Assembly: GCA_947034885.2 (NCBI GenBank)
Contig: OX344749.2
Span: 41,321,682-41,385,681, forward strand
DNA from: Thuidium tamariscinum
Lineage: Eukaryota > Streptophyta > Bryopsida > Hypnales > Thuidiaceae
Direction: 5' to 3'
Length of the DNA stretch: 64,000 nucleotides
Part shown: piece by piece, positions 33,481 to 45,779 of the stretch
How the letters are laid out: every line of letters starts with the position of its first letter
How positions within the stretch are numbered: position 1 is the stretch's first letter
Position numbers and translations under genes: made by a program
Notes under the pieces: generated by a model
Seen by the model: the letters and a program-made list of their open reading frames with translations, nothing else
Databases searched by the model: none
Told to the model about the DNA's origin: nothing

Positions 33481-34772
33481 CTCCCTTGACACTGGTGATT
33501 GTTGCACAATCCCAGACCTGGGGAAGTTCTAAGCTACTGTTCTCTTGTATTTTCATAGCACAGCCAATACCAATAAGGTAGAACCACCTATTCCTGATAA
33601 GGACCCATACCCAACCTAGAGGATGCACCTATTTCCAACCGAGGTTAAAAGAGTTTTGCAATCAAAGCTTGGAATGTACTTTTTCTCCATTTTCAAGGTT
33701 GGGACTAATAAGCTCATGACATATGTTCCAAAGTGTTTTTAAGTATGTGGGAAGTACTAAGTGGGAAAGTAGTCTTGGCTATGATCCGAATAGGAAGATT
33801 TTAGACATTTGCTATGGGTTCAACGCACTTTATGACTTCCAAAATTCATAGTAATTTCAATTTTGAGTATAAAATTACAAAAAATTTGCAATTCTCATAT
33901 TTCCTTATCTTTCTACAAGGGAAAAATTTGCATAGCCTCATGCTCCACACGATCTATTCCAGAGTTGCTTCAGTGATTCAGTACAGGTGGTTCTACCTTA
34001 CCACTGGCCATAAATTGCAACAGCAGCAGCAAATCTTTCCATTTGATTAGCGATTGTAACAGGAAACGGTTCTAAAATTACAGAAGAGGTCACCCTCTGA
34101 TAGTTTGTTAGCAAGTTCTTGGAGCATCAACAAGGTAGAACACCATCAAGGACCTAAATCCAAAACCAACAATAGTCGATTATGATAAATTGGCATGATT
34201 TCGGCACCAAAAGTTGTGACGTAAATGTAAATAGAAGTCAAAATCTAGGATGAGTATGGATTTCAGGGAGATCGTTGGGTACAAAAAACAAATCTGACCA
34301 TTTTGTTTTATGCTGGTTAGAGCATCCCCAATCCACCTGTTATATTGGCCCTCCAAATGTATTTCTAACTTTGACTTGTATATAATTACTTGAACCAGAA
34401 ATTACTATGGTTGGGAAGTGCGGAAAATTCAAGTCTAGACATTGGACAACCGCTTCAACAGCAAGCTAAAAGTCAGAAATTTTAGAGGCTTTGACAAATC
34501 TCGTTGACCAAAGCCAAAATTTGGTCAATTTGCACGGCTAGATGAGAGCTTGATGATGTCTCAAACCTCATAATACTTTGGCAGTTTGAGGTTTATCCAA
34601 GATAGTATCACTAAATACCCTGTAGTTTATAGATCGAAGAAAAAAATTGTCGATACCCTGTGTTTTCTCTTAACACAAATCTCTGTGACCACGGATGAGA
34701 TAGCCAGCCTATTCAATGAGTCATTACGATGTGCTTTCGAAGGAACCGCCGACCTTACGTTCTCTGAACTTT
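33481..34772. other. 3' flank of chlorophyll synthase
   Basis: Moderately AT-rich with no supported gene. It probably contains the 3' untranslated region and poly(A) site of the gene beginning at 34773 on the minus strand. Confidence 0.4.
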
Positions 34773-37700
34773 TTAGTGACTAGTCGCCAAGGCGGTCAAT
34801 AGAAGACCAAATACGAAGAAGGGTTGAGCACTAGCCTACACATTGCAGAAAAGATGTCACAAGATGGATCAGAAGGAGCTCTTAAAAAAAATAAAAATGC
34901 TCATAAAAAACTCGCACTAATGAATCATAGCGTGGAATACATCTTGAATTAGTTACCTGGTACTTGACGTCATACTTCACAGGATCCACTAATAAGTACT
35001 TGAACTGCATTACAATACCCAACATTAGTTTCAAATTTAATAAAATTCTCAGAATCTGTCCGAATTGAATCCAGGTAAGACATTATACAAACTAAGATGG
35101 AACCCTACCTCTGCTTCTGCAACTGACGTTGCATTTTACCGCCATTGCACAGAATAAAATCTTAAAGAGCAGTCTAAAATGAACTTCCACATGTCTATGC
35201 TGACACAAGTGACAACTAACTCAGGCCAGGTTAACCTCTTGAACGGTAGACATATAGGATCAGCAGATGTTACCTGCAAAATTATTTGAGGAATAATCAG
35301 GGCGAGAAGCCCCAAACCGAAGTATGTCTTCCCTTCATGGAAGATGTATCCTGAAACCCTTGTCGAATTAGTTTACATATTTTATCAACTAATTGGAAGA
35401 ACACCATCACTAACATTTAAATTCACTCTACATGTCACAGGTAGACTAAAAAGGTTTAGGACATGAAAAAGATCTAGATTACAATTGCTGATCACTCGAC
35501 TGCCTCCTACGTGCGGTATCAAACCATTCTGCGATCTTGGACTCACCTGCAACTGCTAGTTGTGTCACATCGATGGAGGCGGCACAAATATACTTCGCTG
35601 TGTCGATACCAAACGCTACAGGTAATGACTGCTCCATACACTCAATCAGCACAGATATTAAAAAACCGATGCGGTCTAATGACGAAAGTTAAGCTAGTTT
35701 CACCGTCTACATCCTGTAACACTCTGTGTAACAATACAACACGTAAATCTGAAATCCTGATTTCCCGCTAACAGTAATGAGTACATAACAACAAATAATG
35801 AATTATTGTGCAACAGGGATAATCAATTTGCTTTCACACCTGCAAACCCATCTGCCGATCTCCTTCGATACTTTTGAAGTCGTTGACTATAGCGATTCCT
35901 AACTGCAAAAACATAACCAAGATTCTTCAAACTGATTGAACAGAACATCATGGGTCGAAAAGAAAGGTGTTCAAAATCAAAAAAAGGGAGCTCGTTATGC
36001 TTTATGATAGTAGTGGACGGATTGAAAAAGTTACCCCCGCAGTGCTATACAGAAGAGTGAGAATTACGATATCCCATGATAATGTGCCAAATAATGCTTG
36101 TCCAGCCCACCTGCAGAACAGTATGTCAAATACACGATCAACACGGCAACAGAATTCAGTTCTCGTAAACTACAGAGTATAGGCTGCAGATTTCGGATGA
36201 TCTAATCAATGAAAATTCAATCAAGTAGCAAACTAGTATGATATTACACTTCAGCTTGACCAGCTCATAAACTCCAGATTCACGCTTCAGGATAAAAGAC
36301 GAAGTGATGAACTTCACTAGCGACTGAAAGGTCAAAAAAGCAGACAGCCTTATAAGCTTAGTCTAAAGTTGCTTTATGCTCATGATTGTCAAGAACATGG
36401 AGATAAAATCCGGCAGGAGAGGAGGCGAGGGTTGGCACTTGGCAGACTTTTGATGGCCTAATTATAGTATAATTCAGAATTAGCTGGCTCACCAAGGTAG
36501 AGAAATGTAACTCGAGCCCAGGGCGTAGTTGCCAATCCATCCACTTTGTTTGAGCTGCGCACCAACAAACAAAGACATCAACATTTGGACATGGTATTCT
36601 TCCGTGACCAGTATCTCGTATCGGATTCATAGGGTCAGAATAAAATCCCCCGATTATTAGAAAATCGCTTGGTCAAAAAGGACGGTCAGCGAAGAGCGCT
36701 CAGAAAACGATGAACAAGTAGAGATACCTTCAAAGGTGGGGCCGAATAAATATACGACAAGAATGAGCCTCCGATTGCTGTACTCAGAATTATTGGAAAA
36801 TCGTGTCCTGCCTGTATCACCACCCATGATCAAGGACTTGACAAAAAAAATCTATATTTCAATGGTCACAATAATAGATGCAGGCCTCCTAAAATTAGTT
36901 TAATATTTTCAGTTACGACCCCGCTAAAAATTATAAAGTGAAGCAACGAATTCTTCAAAATGCAATCAGATTAATGAAAGTCAATTATAAGCCAGTCGGG
37001 GTATAAGAAATCCAAAGAAGAGAACAAAGAGGCACTACATACCCATCTATCCAAACCGTATGCGACGCCTAATCCTCCAAGCAGAAGTACCCAAATCTGA
37101 GCTATGACCTGCCAAGATCAACACCTTGTAAGATGAGAGTAGAGCAAGTAATTCAAAATCAAATCATACACAAAAAGCAAGCCACAAATACATATGAGAA
37201 TTTTAACATACTTCAGGTTCTGAGATTGCTCCAGAGGGAATGGGCCGATAAGGCTCATTAATCGCATCAATCTCCCTGTCGTACCAATCATTGATTGTCT
37301 GGTAAGAACATGTTCAAGTGTAAGAGTCAGACAATTAATCCAATTCAAAGATTTGATGCAAACGACTTCAGAAGCGCTGTACAAAGAAACTAAAATCCCG
37401 ACTGGTCATGCAGCAACTAGAGAAATCAAAGAACCAAACACGGCATACCTGAGTGTATCCTGTAAGAAGAGGTCCAGACATAAACATACATGTCAAAGAC
37501 TTAGCCACATCCTCTGGTGTCCATTCGAAATTGCCTACATTACAAGCCATAGAAAAGATAGAGCGTTATAAAGATATCTGAATTCTGTGAAACACCACCG
37601 ATCTCTTCATTGCAAATACTTCATCGCCTCGGTTATGACTGCAGAAGTACCTGAAGCAGCAGCACCACACAACACGCCCCAGATTAGAGGGGCCCAAGTC

Positions 37701-39115
37701 ACAGGCTTCGTGAGCTGCAACCGAATCTTCCACTTATTCTGCATCCACACAAAGTTCCCAAGCCTCTTAAGAGATTAAAACCAACGCCCCACCTGTGCGT
37801 ACCAAGTAACGCAACGTTTGACAACGTCACAAATCCGAAACAGTGAGAGGTGAAAAAGGAAGTAATACACCATAAGAAATTTATCCTCAACCCCTACCGT
37901 CTCAGCTGAAGCGCCCTTAATACCAAGCATTTGGTTCATGGCTGATCCAGCTGCTTTTGGGACCACATCTGCTATCGTTGCATTGTTGACTGCAATCAAC
38001 CACAACAACAGCTTCATAAACTTCTATTTACTCGAGCCAAGCGTCAACAATACACGTCACATGAATGGCTGAAAATGGGAAAAAATCACAACCTAAGTCT
38101 ACCCTGTCATATTCGTTAAAAATGGCGTGTTTCAAAACGCCAAAAGTGTGACATTCAAGTGTATAGAGTACTAAAAACAGGACTGGAATAGATCTTAGGT
38201 TGCAGACGGTCGTCTGAAAAATTCTCAATTCCTTGAATTTCACACTTTAACGAACATGACGATCTAAGATAAAGTCCTTGAAACTTAAAGACTGTTAGGT
38301 TCAACTTCAGATTCCGCAAGGCATGGGAAAAAAATCCTGTAGTCACGATCAAATTCGAAGCAATGTGCTCCTATGATTACCTTCTTCGGTATCTTTCCCA
38401 GTTGCCCTGATTCTGAGGGGTCCTGCAAACAGAAATTCCAAATTCGCTTCAATTTCCTCAAAGAAAAATAAAATGTTTAGTAAATCCCTTACATATCTAA
38501 TCTGGAACATCGAATTAACAAATGTAAACCAATGCATAAAATGCCAGAGATCTCAATTAAGGAATGGTGAGACCCAAGAATGCTAGCTTCACAGAACCTC
38601 ATACAGACTGTTTCAGTGAAGCGCTCGAGGCACATCCAGGCCAAGAACTTGATAATAAGCTATATTTGGTTCGTCAAGAAATAGACATTGGATAAAACAT
38701 GAGACAATGAAAAAAATGACCTACACAAGAGGAGTGGCCAGATATTTCCACTACAATATTCCAATATTGAGAATCAAGAATGATAGATTCCCAGAATCTT
38801 AGACCCGAGTCTCAGACAAAGAATGCCGTTAACAAATTGATACGCATCAATGCCAAGAACTTGACGACAAGCCATACTACACTACTCAAATCCAAGAATT
38901 ACCCTAAAATTTAGAAGTGCGACTACCAAAAGAGAGAAGAATTTACCTGGATGAGAAAGACGTCCTGCAGAATGCAATGACAATGGCATGAAATCCCGGA
39001 CTGCGACCGAAGCAGATGAGAACGACTTAACGGAGCTGCGGTTGAACGGAGACGATGCTAAGCGCATTGTAGCAGAAGCTTGGGTCGTGGAGGCCACCAC
39101 TGTTGCCATCGCCAT
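34773..39115 (-). CDS. CHLG: Chlorophyll synthase (chlorophyllide esterifying prenyltransferase), 15 exons, 394 aa
   Basis: Joins chlorophyllide a to phytyl or geranylgeranyl diphosphate in the thylakoid membrane, the last step of chlorophyll synthesis. Exons, all with GT-AG ends and matching phases: 39115-38947, 38422-38381, 37989-37898, 37738-37651, 37534-37449, 37298-37212, 37108-37043, 36811-36728, 36554-36493, 36110-36035, 35902-35840, 35628-35547, 35350-35274, 35004-34957, 34835-34773. Residues 1 to about 60 are a Ser/Ala-rich plastid transit peptide. The UbiA-type diphosphate-binding motif NDWYDREID is at 162-170, followed by NEPYRPIPSG, and the second motif NDFKSIEGDR at 291-300. The rest is hydrophobic membrane helices ending ALATSH. 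Length is close to the usual about 387. The ATG sits in GACCATGG, a good plant start context. It looks fully functional. Confidence 0.96.
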
Positions 39116-39148
39116 GGTCGGCTGGAGATGCGAGACTATGGCGTGGCT

Positions 39149-39325
39149 ATGGCGGAGAGAGCTCGTCTGTTTTGCAGCAACAGCGTCGTCTCCTCAAGCT
39201 CACCAGTGTCCAGTTTCGAAGATCACGCATCGGAAGAGGAAGATGAGCATCACTGGGTTGAGAACCTGGGATGTCCGGGTACTCACCGGGTATTACGACC
39301 TTATCCTCCTGCCGGGTTGGTGTAG
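39149..39325 (+). CDS. Possible first exon of a divergent gene (58 codons)
   Basis: An open frame starts ATG 39149 (MAERARLFCSNSVV), followed by a Ser-rich stretch, an acidic patch SEEEDEHHWVENLG and a TAG at 39323. It lies 34 bp from the CHLG start on the opposite strand. Composition is protein-like and a GT follows near 39278, so it could be the 5' exon of a gene now lost. It may equally be the CHLG leader read backwards. Low confidence. Confidence 0.2.
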   Translation: MAERARLFCSNSVVSSSSPVSSFEDHASEEEDEHHWVENLGCPGTHRVLRPYPPAGLV

Positions 39326-41120
39326 TCCCTGGCACCGAGCATTTTAATATTTTAATAATAACTAGAATTTTTGCAAGTGCATGCAAGACTCCAAATTTTA
39401 GACCTTGAGGAATATGTATGAATTTATTCTTTATCATCCATGACTCAATTCGGAAAGATAGAATTAATATTTGGAAACAAAGGTTGCAAACTATTCCCTC
39501 CATCCGTATATGATTATCCAATGACAAATTTTTTCCAAGATTAAGACAAAATTTGAGAATTTGGTATAGTAACAAATGTAGACACGGCTGAATTAACTCT
39601 TGATTTGCTCAATGTTTTGCAAACGTGACAATATCATGTTTGAAGCATGAATTATCTAAAGCACAAAAGTTGAGCATACAACTTCAGATGATAAATCACC
39701 ATGTTACCTACAATTTTCACTAAAATTGAGTATTGAGCACAACAAGACATTTGAGCTTTCCATCTTAACCTTTATACCACTCAAAGATTTTGTGAAGGTA
39801 GTGTCAAATTAGATTCTTTATTAGCAACTTATGCACATGTTGATGTGAGCAACTTGTGTAATGAAAAATGAATATCTTATGAATTGTGTCTTTGAGGAAT
39901 TGAAATTGTTACTATTGCATATTAACTCATTTATGAATTGTGTCTTTGTATAATTAAATTTGAAGTACATGACAATCAATTCAATACACATGTTTTTGGA
40001 ATTACGGATATTCATTATAAATGGAAGGAGTAACTAAGAGTCATCCTAAATCACATGATTGAAGGCAAACTATATATATATATAATAAAAAGATTTGGCA
40101 TTTGACATGCCCTTGAATTAATGCCTAGGATAGATCTAAATATTTTAGTGAATCACTATAGAGTTGTTAAGAATTCTTATAAAAATGATCCACTATTGAT
40201 TTCAAATTTATTTGCAATTAGTAGGAAATAAGAATCTTGAGCTTGAGCAAGTTGGAAATTGCATTAATAAGAAATATAATACAAAATTGATAAAATTTGA
40301 GAATGTTGAATAGTTACCATGACTACTACATAGTATACTAATGACATATAAATGTATTCAAAAGAAAGTTTTATGAGGTAAATTTTTTTTTTTAAATCAT
40401 GAAATCCTTAAAGGACAATTTAGTTCTCCATAGCATACTTCAATAAATGATAGTGAGAATTTTGGATCAAGGTTAATCAAGCTTTGGAGGGTTTTAAAAA
40501 AATTTGGTTAGGCCATGCAAATAGAGTGGCAAATGAAAGCTAAGGTTAACAAATAGTGCAAATTTTTATTATTTTTGTCTTATTTATCTCTTTACAAAAG
40601 CTTACAACAAATAACTTAAGATGTATACATAGAAAACAACCAAGAGGCTCAATTCATGTATACAAGTTGCTAAAGAAGCAATCAAGGCATCTACTACTTA
40701 CTCACAAATTTTAAATTTGTCAAATGACCAATAGTATTAGATTCTTCACTTAACCCCTAAGTACCTAAGCCTTGGCAAGTGTGTTTTTTTTATATAAAAA
40801 AAGAAAGAATTGGCTTCTATTAATCTCCAATGAAGCAAATTTTTCTTTTTTCATAGTCCAACCGCATAGATATTTTTAAGAGCTTTCATATTAGTCTACA
40901 AACCAATTTTGAGTGCAAAATTGCAAAGGAGTTGTGAGATTGTAACAAGAGAAATGTATACTTTCTATTTTTAGTACTTTGCCACTTTCTACAATGATCT
41001 AGAAATTTGTATATCAAAGCTTTTTGGGATTAATGGTGACATGAACAAATACATATAGTGTTAGCACACTAAAATGTACTTTCAAACAACTTCATTTCAC
41101 TTGAAAAACTATCAAATTCA
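39326..41120. other. AT-rich spacer
   Basis: No gene. ATGAATTGTGTCTTTG occurs twice (about 39878 and 39935), and a short TATA microsatellite lies at 40071-40083. A lone TTAACCCCTAAG at about 40751 resembles a TTAA-element end without a partner. Confidence 0.45.
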
Positions 41121-41358
41121 CAATGATGCTAGTGTGTGAGCATGAACATGCAAGCATGTAAGCTTCCAATATGTATATTAGTAGATATACTACCACCTTT
41201 GAAGGTGTTTATAGTAAAAATATCTATAATATAGGTGCCTATAGTATAAATATACTCTTATCATAGAAGGTTTCTATAGTATAAGCACCTATACTATAGG
41301 TGCATCATCTTTGAGGCTCATAAGCTCACACTTCTATGCTCACATACTAGCAACCGTG
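41121..41358. mobile_element. MITE with 8- to 9-bp target duplication (hAT- or Mutator-like)
   Basis: Inverted ends CAATGATGCTAGTGTGTGAG and CACGGTTGCTAGTATGTGAG are flanked by TCAAATTCA on both sides (41112-41120 and 41359-41367). Length is 238 bp with no coding. The CA start fits hAT, the 9-bp duplication fits Mutator; if the first T is chance, an 8-bp hAT duplication remains. Confidence 0.75.
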
Positions 41359-41367
41359 TCAAATTCA

Positions 41368-42592
41368 TTACAAAATCCACCTTGCAATTGTGGTAATACA
41401 ATTTTTTCTACAACTAAAAATTGCAAAATCTTCAATCCAGCACTTGCATGTTTAAATTTTCAACGGTGAAAATCGTGAAAATACTTTACTCTTTCTATTG
41501 AGACCAATTTCAAAGCATTTGGATAAGTACAATTTCTTATTTTTTAAATTGAGTGAAATTGGTAAATTGCACACTAAAGTGAAAAATGAAGTAAAATTGG
41601 CAAGCTTTTCACTCCAGTAATGTTTCATACATGCCTTTGAAAACCCTTAAATAATCAAGTATTTATTTTGTTTCTATGAAAAATGAAAGTTTTTAATAGT
41701 TAATAATAAAAACTGCCCAAAATAAATTTCAAAATGGTCATAGGGATTTTAACTGCCCATTCAAATTTGAGCTGAAATTTTCTATGTGACCATGGTCAAT
41801 CAAGTAATGGTTTTGGTGTGGCAAAGAAGTAGGAATTTTGAGTGTTCATAGAGAACAATTTCCAAGAGGCTAAAAAAGTTCATTAAGAGTTGATTCAAAG
41901 AGATTCAATCCACCACTTTCGGATTCCTATACAACTTCAAGTTTTGCTTTTGAAAAAAATTCAAAAAAACTTATTCTTTTGTGCAACTTACATGAGATTG
42001 TCTTTCAATTTAAATATTCAAAATTTAGGTTGCAATTGTCAACAGAAATTATGAATAAAATATTATAAAATATTAGATATTTGCATTGTATTCAAAAGTT
42101 TATTATTTAGAGAGTGTGTTGATGTTTCCATCAACAAATCTTAAGCTTTTTTTCACAAATCAATTGAAACTACAATTTTGATCAATTGTAGACATATTTA
42201 AATGTTAAAAATAAATTTTTATTTGGAAAAATCTTTAAAGAGATTTAAAATTTCACCTAAATACATACTTTTTGCACGTTTGACATTATCTTTAATACAA
42301 AATTCAAAAAAAATTAGAACTTATATTTCTTAGCACATTTGCATTTTGTTCAAATCCTTTGGGTCTTTATGGTTCAACTTTAAAAATACAAAAAGAACTT
42401 GCCATCACTTTGCAAAAATTTAGAACTCAATGTACAAGTACTTAAATCATCCATAAGTGATCTTATATCATGCATTAATGAACCAAAATAGTTGAAGAAA
42501 GATCACTAATCTTTTCTGTCTTGCCTTTTACTCTCAATGTTTTTCTAAAAAAAAATTGAAAAGGATGATCCAATGCAACTGAAATTTACACT
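41368..42592. other. AT-rich spacer
   Basis: No gene or repeat recognised. Confidence 0.45.
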
Positions 42593-42871
42593 CTAAGGTG
42601 GGTACACCCAAATGCGCCCTGTTCCTAAAAGCGCCATCTACAGTGCACATACATTTTCGAAATCAGTCATGTTCACAGGCTGTAGATGGCGCTTTCAGAA
42701 ACAGACTTTGACTATTAATAACTTTTGCATACGGTATCCAAATCCTACGTTTCTTGGTGCGTTGGAACATGCTTTCACTTGCCAACAAGACTACATAAAA
42801 ATTTGAACTAATTAATAGTAGGAACTAGGCTCAGTATGAATAAGTGGCGCTTTTGGGTGTACCTACCTTAG
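42593..42871. mobile_element. MITE with CTAAGGTGGGTACACCC ends (possibly mariner-like)
   Basis: Left CTAAGGTGGGTACACCCAAA and inverted right CTAAGGTAGGTACACCCAAA differ at one position. If the ends are taken as AGGT, a TA flanks each side, as in Tc1/mariner. An internal palindrome pairs AAAGCGCCATCTACAG with CTGTAGATGGCGCTTT (about 42627-42697). Confidence 0.65.
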
Positions 42872-43026
42872 TTACATATGATTACTTAAATTTATTCTAA
42901 TCTTTAATTTTAATTTTAAATACAATGTTATATCAAATATTCCTTTTTGATAGCTTGTCACTTTTTTTAACATTGGGAATTTAGACTATTTCAAAATATC
43001 CATTCTAAACATTTTAGAACTAGGAA

Positions 43027-43946
43027 TTAATTCCTAAGGGCCCATTATCCCCTTGCAAAATGATTTGGAGCTCTAATGACTTCTATTTTTTATGAAACTA
43101 TTTGAAACTCCCTTATAATGTAGGAAAATTAATTAACTTTGTGGAAATATAAGTTTTGTTTCAATTGGTGCATGGGGATAAAAGTTATACTACAAAAGTC
43201 TACATTTCAACTTGGTGGGTAAAAAAATAAATCCCAAAATCTTAAAATTAAAAATTAAAAATTAATTTTCACAAAGATTATGTTTTCATCTACATGTGAA
43301 GCTTTGATTCATTTTATTTGGACTAGTGATGTGAAAGATATGAACAATCTTGTTTTTTTCTAAGTAGTTTGAGCATCTTTTTGGAAAAATAACTAATAGG
43401 ATTCATTTCTAAGTATGACTTTTATAAATAAAAGAATTCAAAGTAGCTTAATAAGTTAAAAATTTCTTGGTAGAACAATCTCATATTTCAGATGATTATG
43501 TTCCAATCCCATCTTAGAACTATTAACAATTTAGTTGGGTTCTTTTGAATCATAGATCTAATTCTACTTAACAATTTCTTAAAGAACAAAAACCAAGCAT
43601 TTTTTTTCTTACTTTTTGCCTACAATTTCAACACAATTCTTGAAGATAATTTTAAAAAAAAAATTAAAGTATGTAGTGCAAAAGCTTTCCATAAATGGTG
43701 GTCAAAATCATTTGAAATTGCAAAATAGTGTTAAAAAAAATCTTTTTCGAACTTTGAATGCTAATATCTTCCAATCTAAACAGTTAATTTTCAAAAAATT
43801 ATTACCACATGGTTTTACACAAATAAAATACTAGATCCTATGGTTAAATTCTTTAAAAAAGATTTGTTTTAATAGATTAATGCAACAAAATTGAAAGTTT
43901 TAAACAATTTTTGACCAAATAAATGACTTTGGGCCTTCAAGGTTAA
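43027..43946 (-). mobile_element. TTAA element, inverted relative of 699-1629
   Basis: Reading the reverse complement of 699-1629 gives the same ordered blocks, such as TTTCAATTGGTGC, AATGCTAATATCTTCCAAT and TAGATCCTATGG-like words. TTAA is present at both inferred ends (43027-43030 and 43943-43946), but the C-run has decayed. Length 920 bp matches copy 1 (931 bp). Confidence 0.55.
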
Positions 43947-44271
43947 TATTGAAGAAAATTTCATAATATTTATTTTGTATCAAATAGAGGTTTGCAAAAT
44001 GACTTTTTTGCATGCATTCTAAAATTTAAAGTTTGTTGTAGTGCTTCTTTTGACATAGTTCTATCCTTGTAGGATTGCTACAAATGGACTATTTTTATAA
44101 ATATTTTTATTTTCACATATTAAAATGTCAAACATTTATTTTCTTGTAATCTTTTACTTTTTGGTTGTCCTATTCAAAGGTTCATTCTATGCTTGATCTT
44201 TCTAGTGCATAATCTTCTTCAAAATCTATAGTATGGCTATATTTTAATTTTATTTCTAAACATTTTCATAA

Positions 44272-44483
44272 CACTACAAGAGAAAGGGGTGTTTTAAGTA
44301 TAGTCCTAGAGGTAATATTTTAAGTAATGACCTTTAAAGGAGACTTTAAGTAAGAAATAAGTATCTTTCTAGAATTTTTTTACTAAAAAGACACTTATTT
44401 CTTACTTAAAGTCTTCTATAAAGGTCATTACTTAAAATGTTATCTTTTGAACTATACTTAAAACACCCCTTTCTCTTGTAGTG
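44272..44483. mobile_element. CACTA-type MITE with TAA target duplication
   Basis: Begins CACTACAAGAGAAAGGGGTG and ends with its inverted copy. The arms are nearly perfect foldbacks along most of the 212 bp (shared TTTTAAGTATAG and AAGTAATGACCTTTA). TAA flanks both sides (44269-44271, 44484-44486), the 3-bp duplication typical of CACTA/En-Spm elements. High arm identity suggests a fairly recent insertion. Confidence 0.9.
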
Positions 44484-44851
44484 TAATATCAAAAGACTAT
44501 GAATAAAATGACAAATATTAAAGCAAATGCAACTAAATCAATCTACAGGTCTATCTTACAATCAACTTCATTGTCATTGTAGTACTCAAAATCTTGTAGT
44601 ATGCAAATCTACTTGCAAGAACCTAAGCATAACTTCCTCTTCAATACATCCTAGATTGTCCATTCAAACAGCCATTTATTCATTGTCCTAAACCTATAAT
44701 TGGTTGATACTTAATTGCACCACTCATAAAGAATGTAACATTGGAACTTTAAAAAATATCTTTTGGTTGCATTCTCAATAATTTAAATTTAATTAAATTA
44801 AAGAACACTTTTGAAGACATTTCTTTTCTATTCATTACACTTGCATATAGC

Positions 44852-45779
44852 TTAACCCCTAAAGGACCAATGTGCAAAATTTGGCAACATAGTGATTTTG
44901 GGCAAGTACATGTGAGTGGAGATTTTCATATTTTTGGCCCAAATTTTAATAGAAGGTGGGTACAAGGAATAACTTCAATGTGTACTAAAAATTAAGACAT
45001 TTGGAAATACGAGTCAAAAGTTATGGTCTAACATGTTACTTTTTTCGTAACTGGGCAGTTTGGGCAGATTGGAAAAATCACTTTTTTCAAAAAAAAAATT
45101 TAATTAGTTTCCTTCATTTATATATGCATGGAAAGCTTTAAATCATTCCATTTTGATCAATGAGTCAAAAATTATGAGGTTTTTTTGTTTGTGGGCAATT
45201 ATGGATTCTCTACTCTAAAATGAACATTGAAGTCCTTTTTCTTACTGAATTTTTTATTTTTTTCAAAAAAAATAAAATAATAGGATGTAGATTGTTTATT
45301 ACAACATTGAAACCATTGGGATTGGCATTTTTCAATTTCATAAATAAATTCTAAACAATTTTGTATTTTGAATCATTTGCTACTTCTTTTTACTTACTAT
45401 TTTTTTCCTATATGTTATACAATTTTAAACATTTTGAAATTTTTTAGACAAGTGCCCTATTTGGCCACATGAATGAATCCAAAGAGGCACAAACATTCTG
45501 GGCCATTTTTCATATGATTTTTGCCTTCTAAAGTGCAGCTGCCATGTTTTCCGCAAGATGGAAAAAAAGAATTTTGAGCATTCAAACAAAAATATCTTGC
45601 AATCTACATGGTGAAAAACTCTGAAATTTTTTGTACATATTCACAAACCAATTCACTACAAGATCCCGTGATTACAAATCTCAAAAAATATTTTTAAGAA
45701 AAAATTTGATATTGGTACTAAAAATGGCAATTTTTGACCAATTTTGGAGTAAACATAGTCAAGGAACTTAAGGGGTTAA
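44852..45779 (+). mobile_element. TTAA element, best-preserved relative of 9114-10024
   Basis: Ends TTAACCCCTAAAGGACC and (inverted) TTAACCCCTTAAGTTCC; 928 bp. It aligns with 9114-10024 along most of its length. A small open frame starting inside the right end (45734-45964) is probably chance. Confidence 0.65.
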
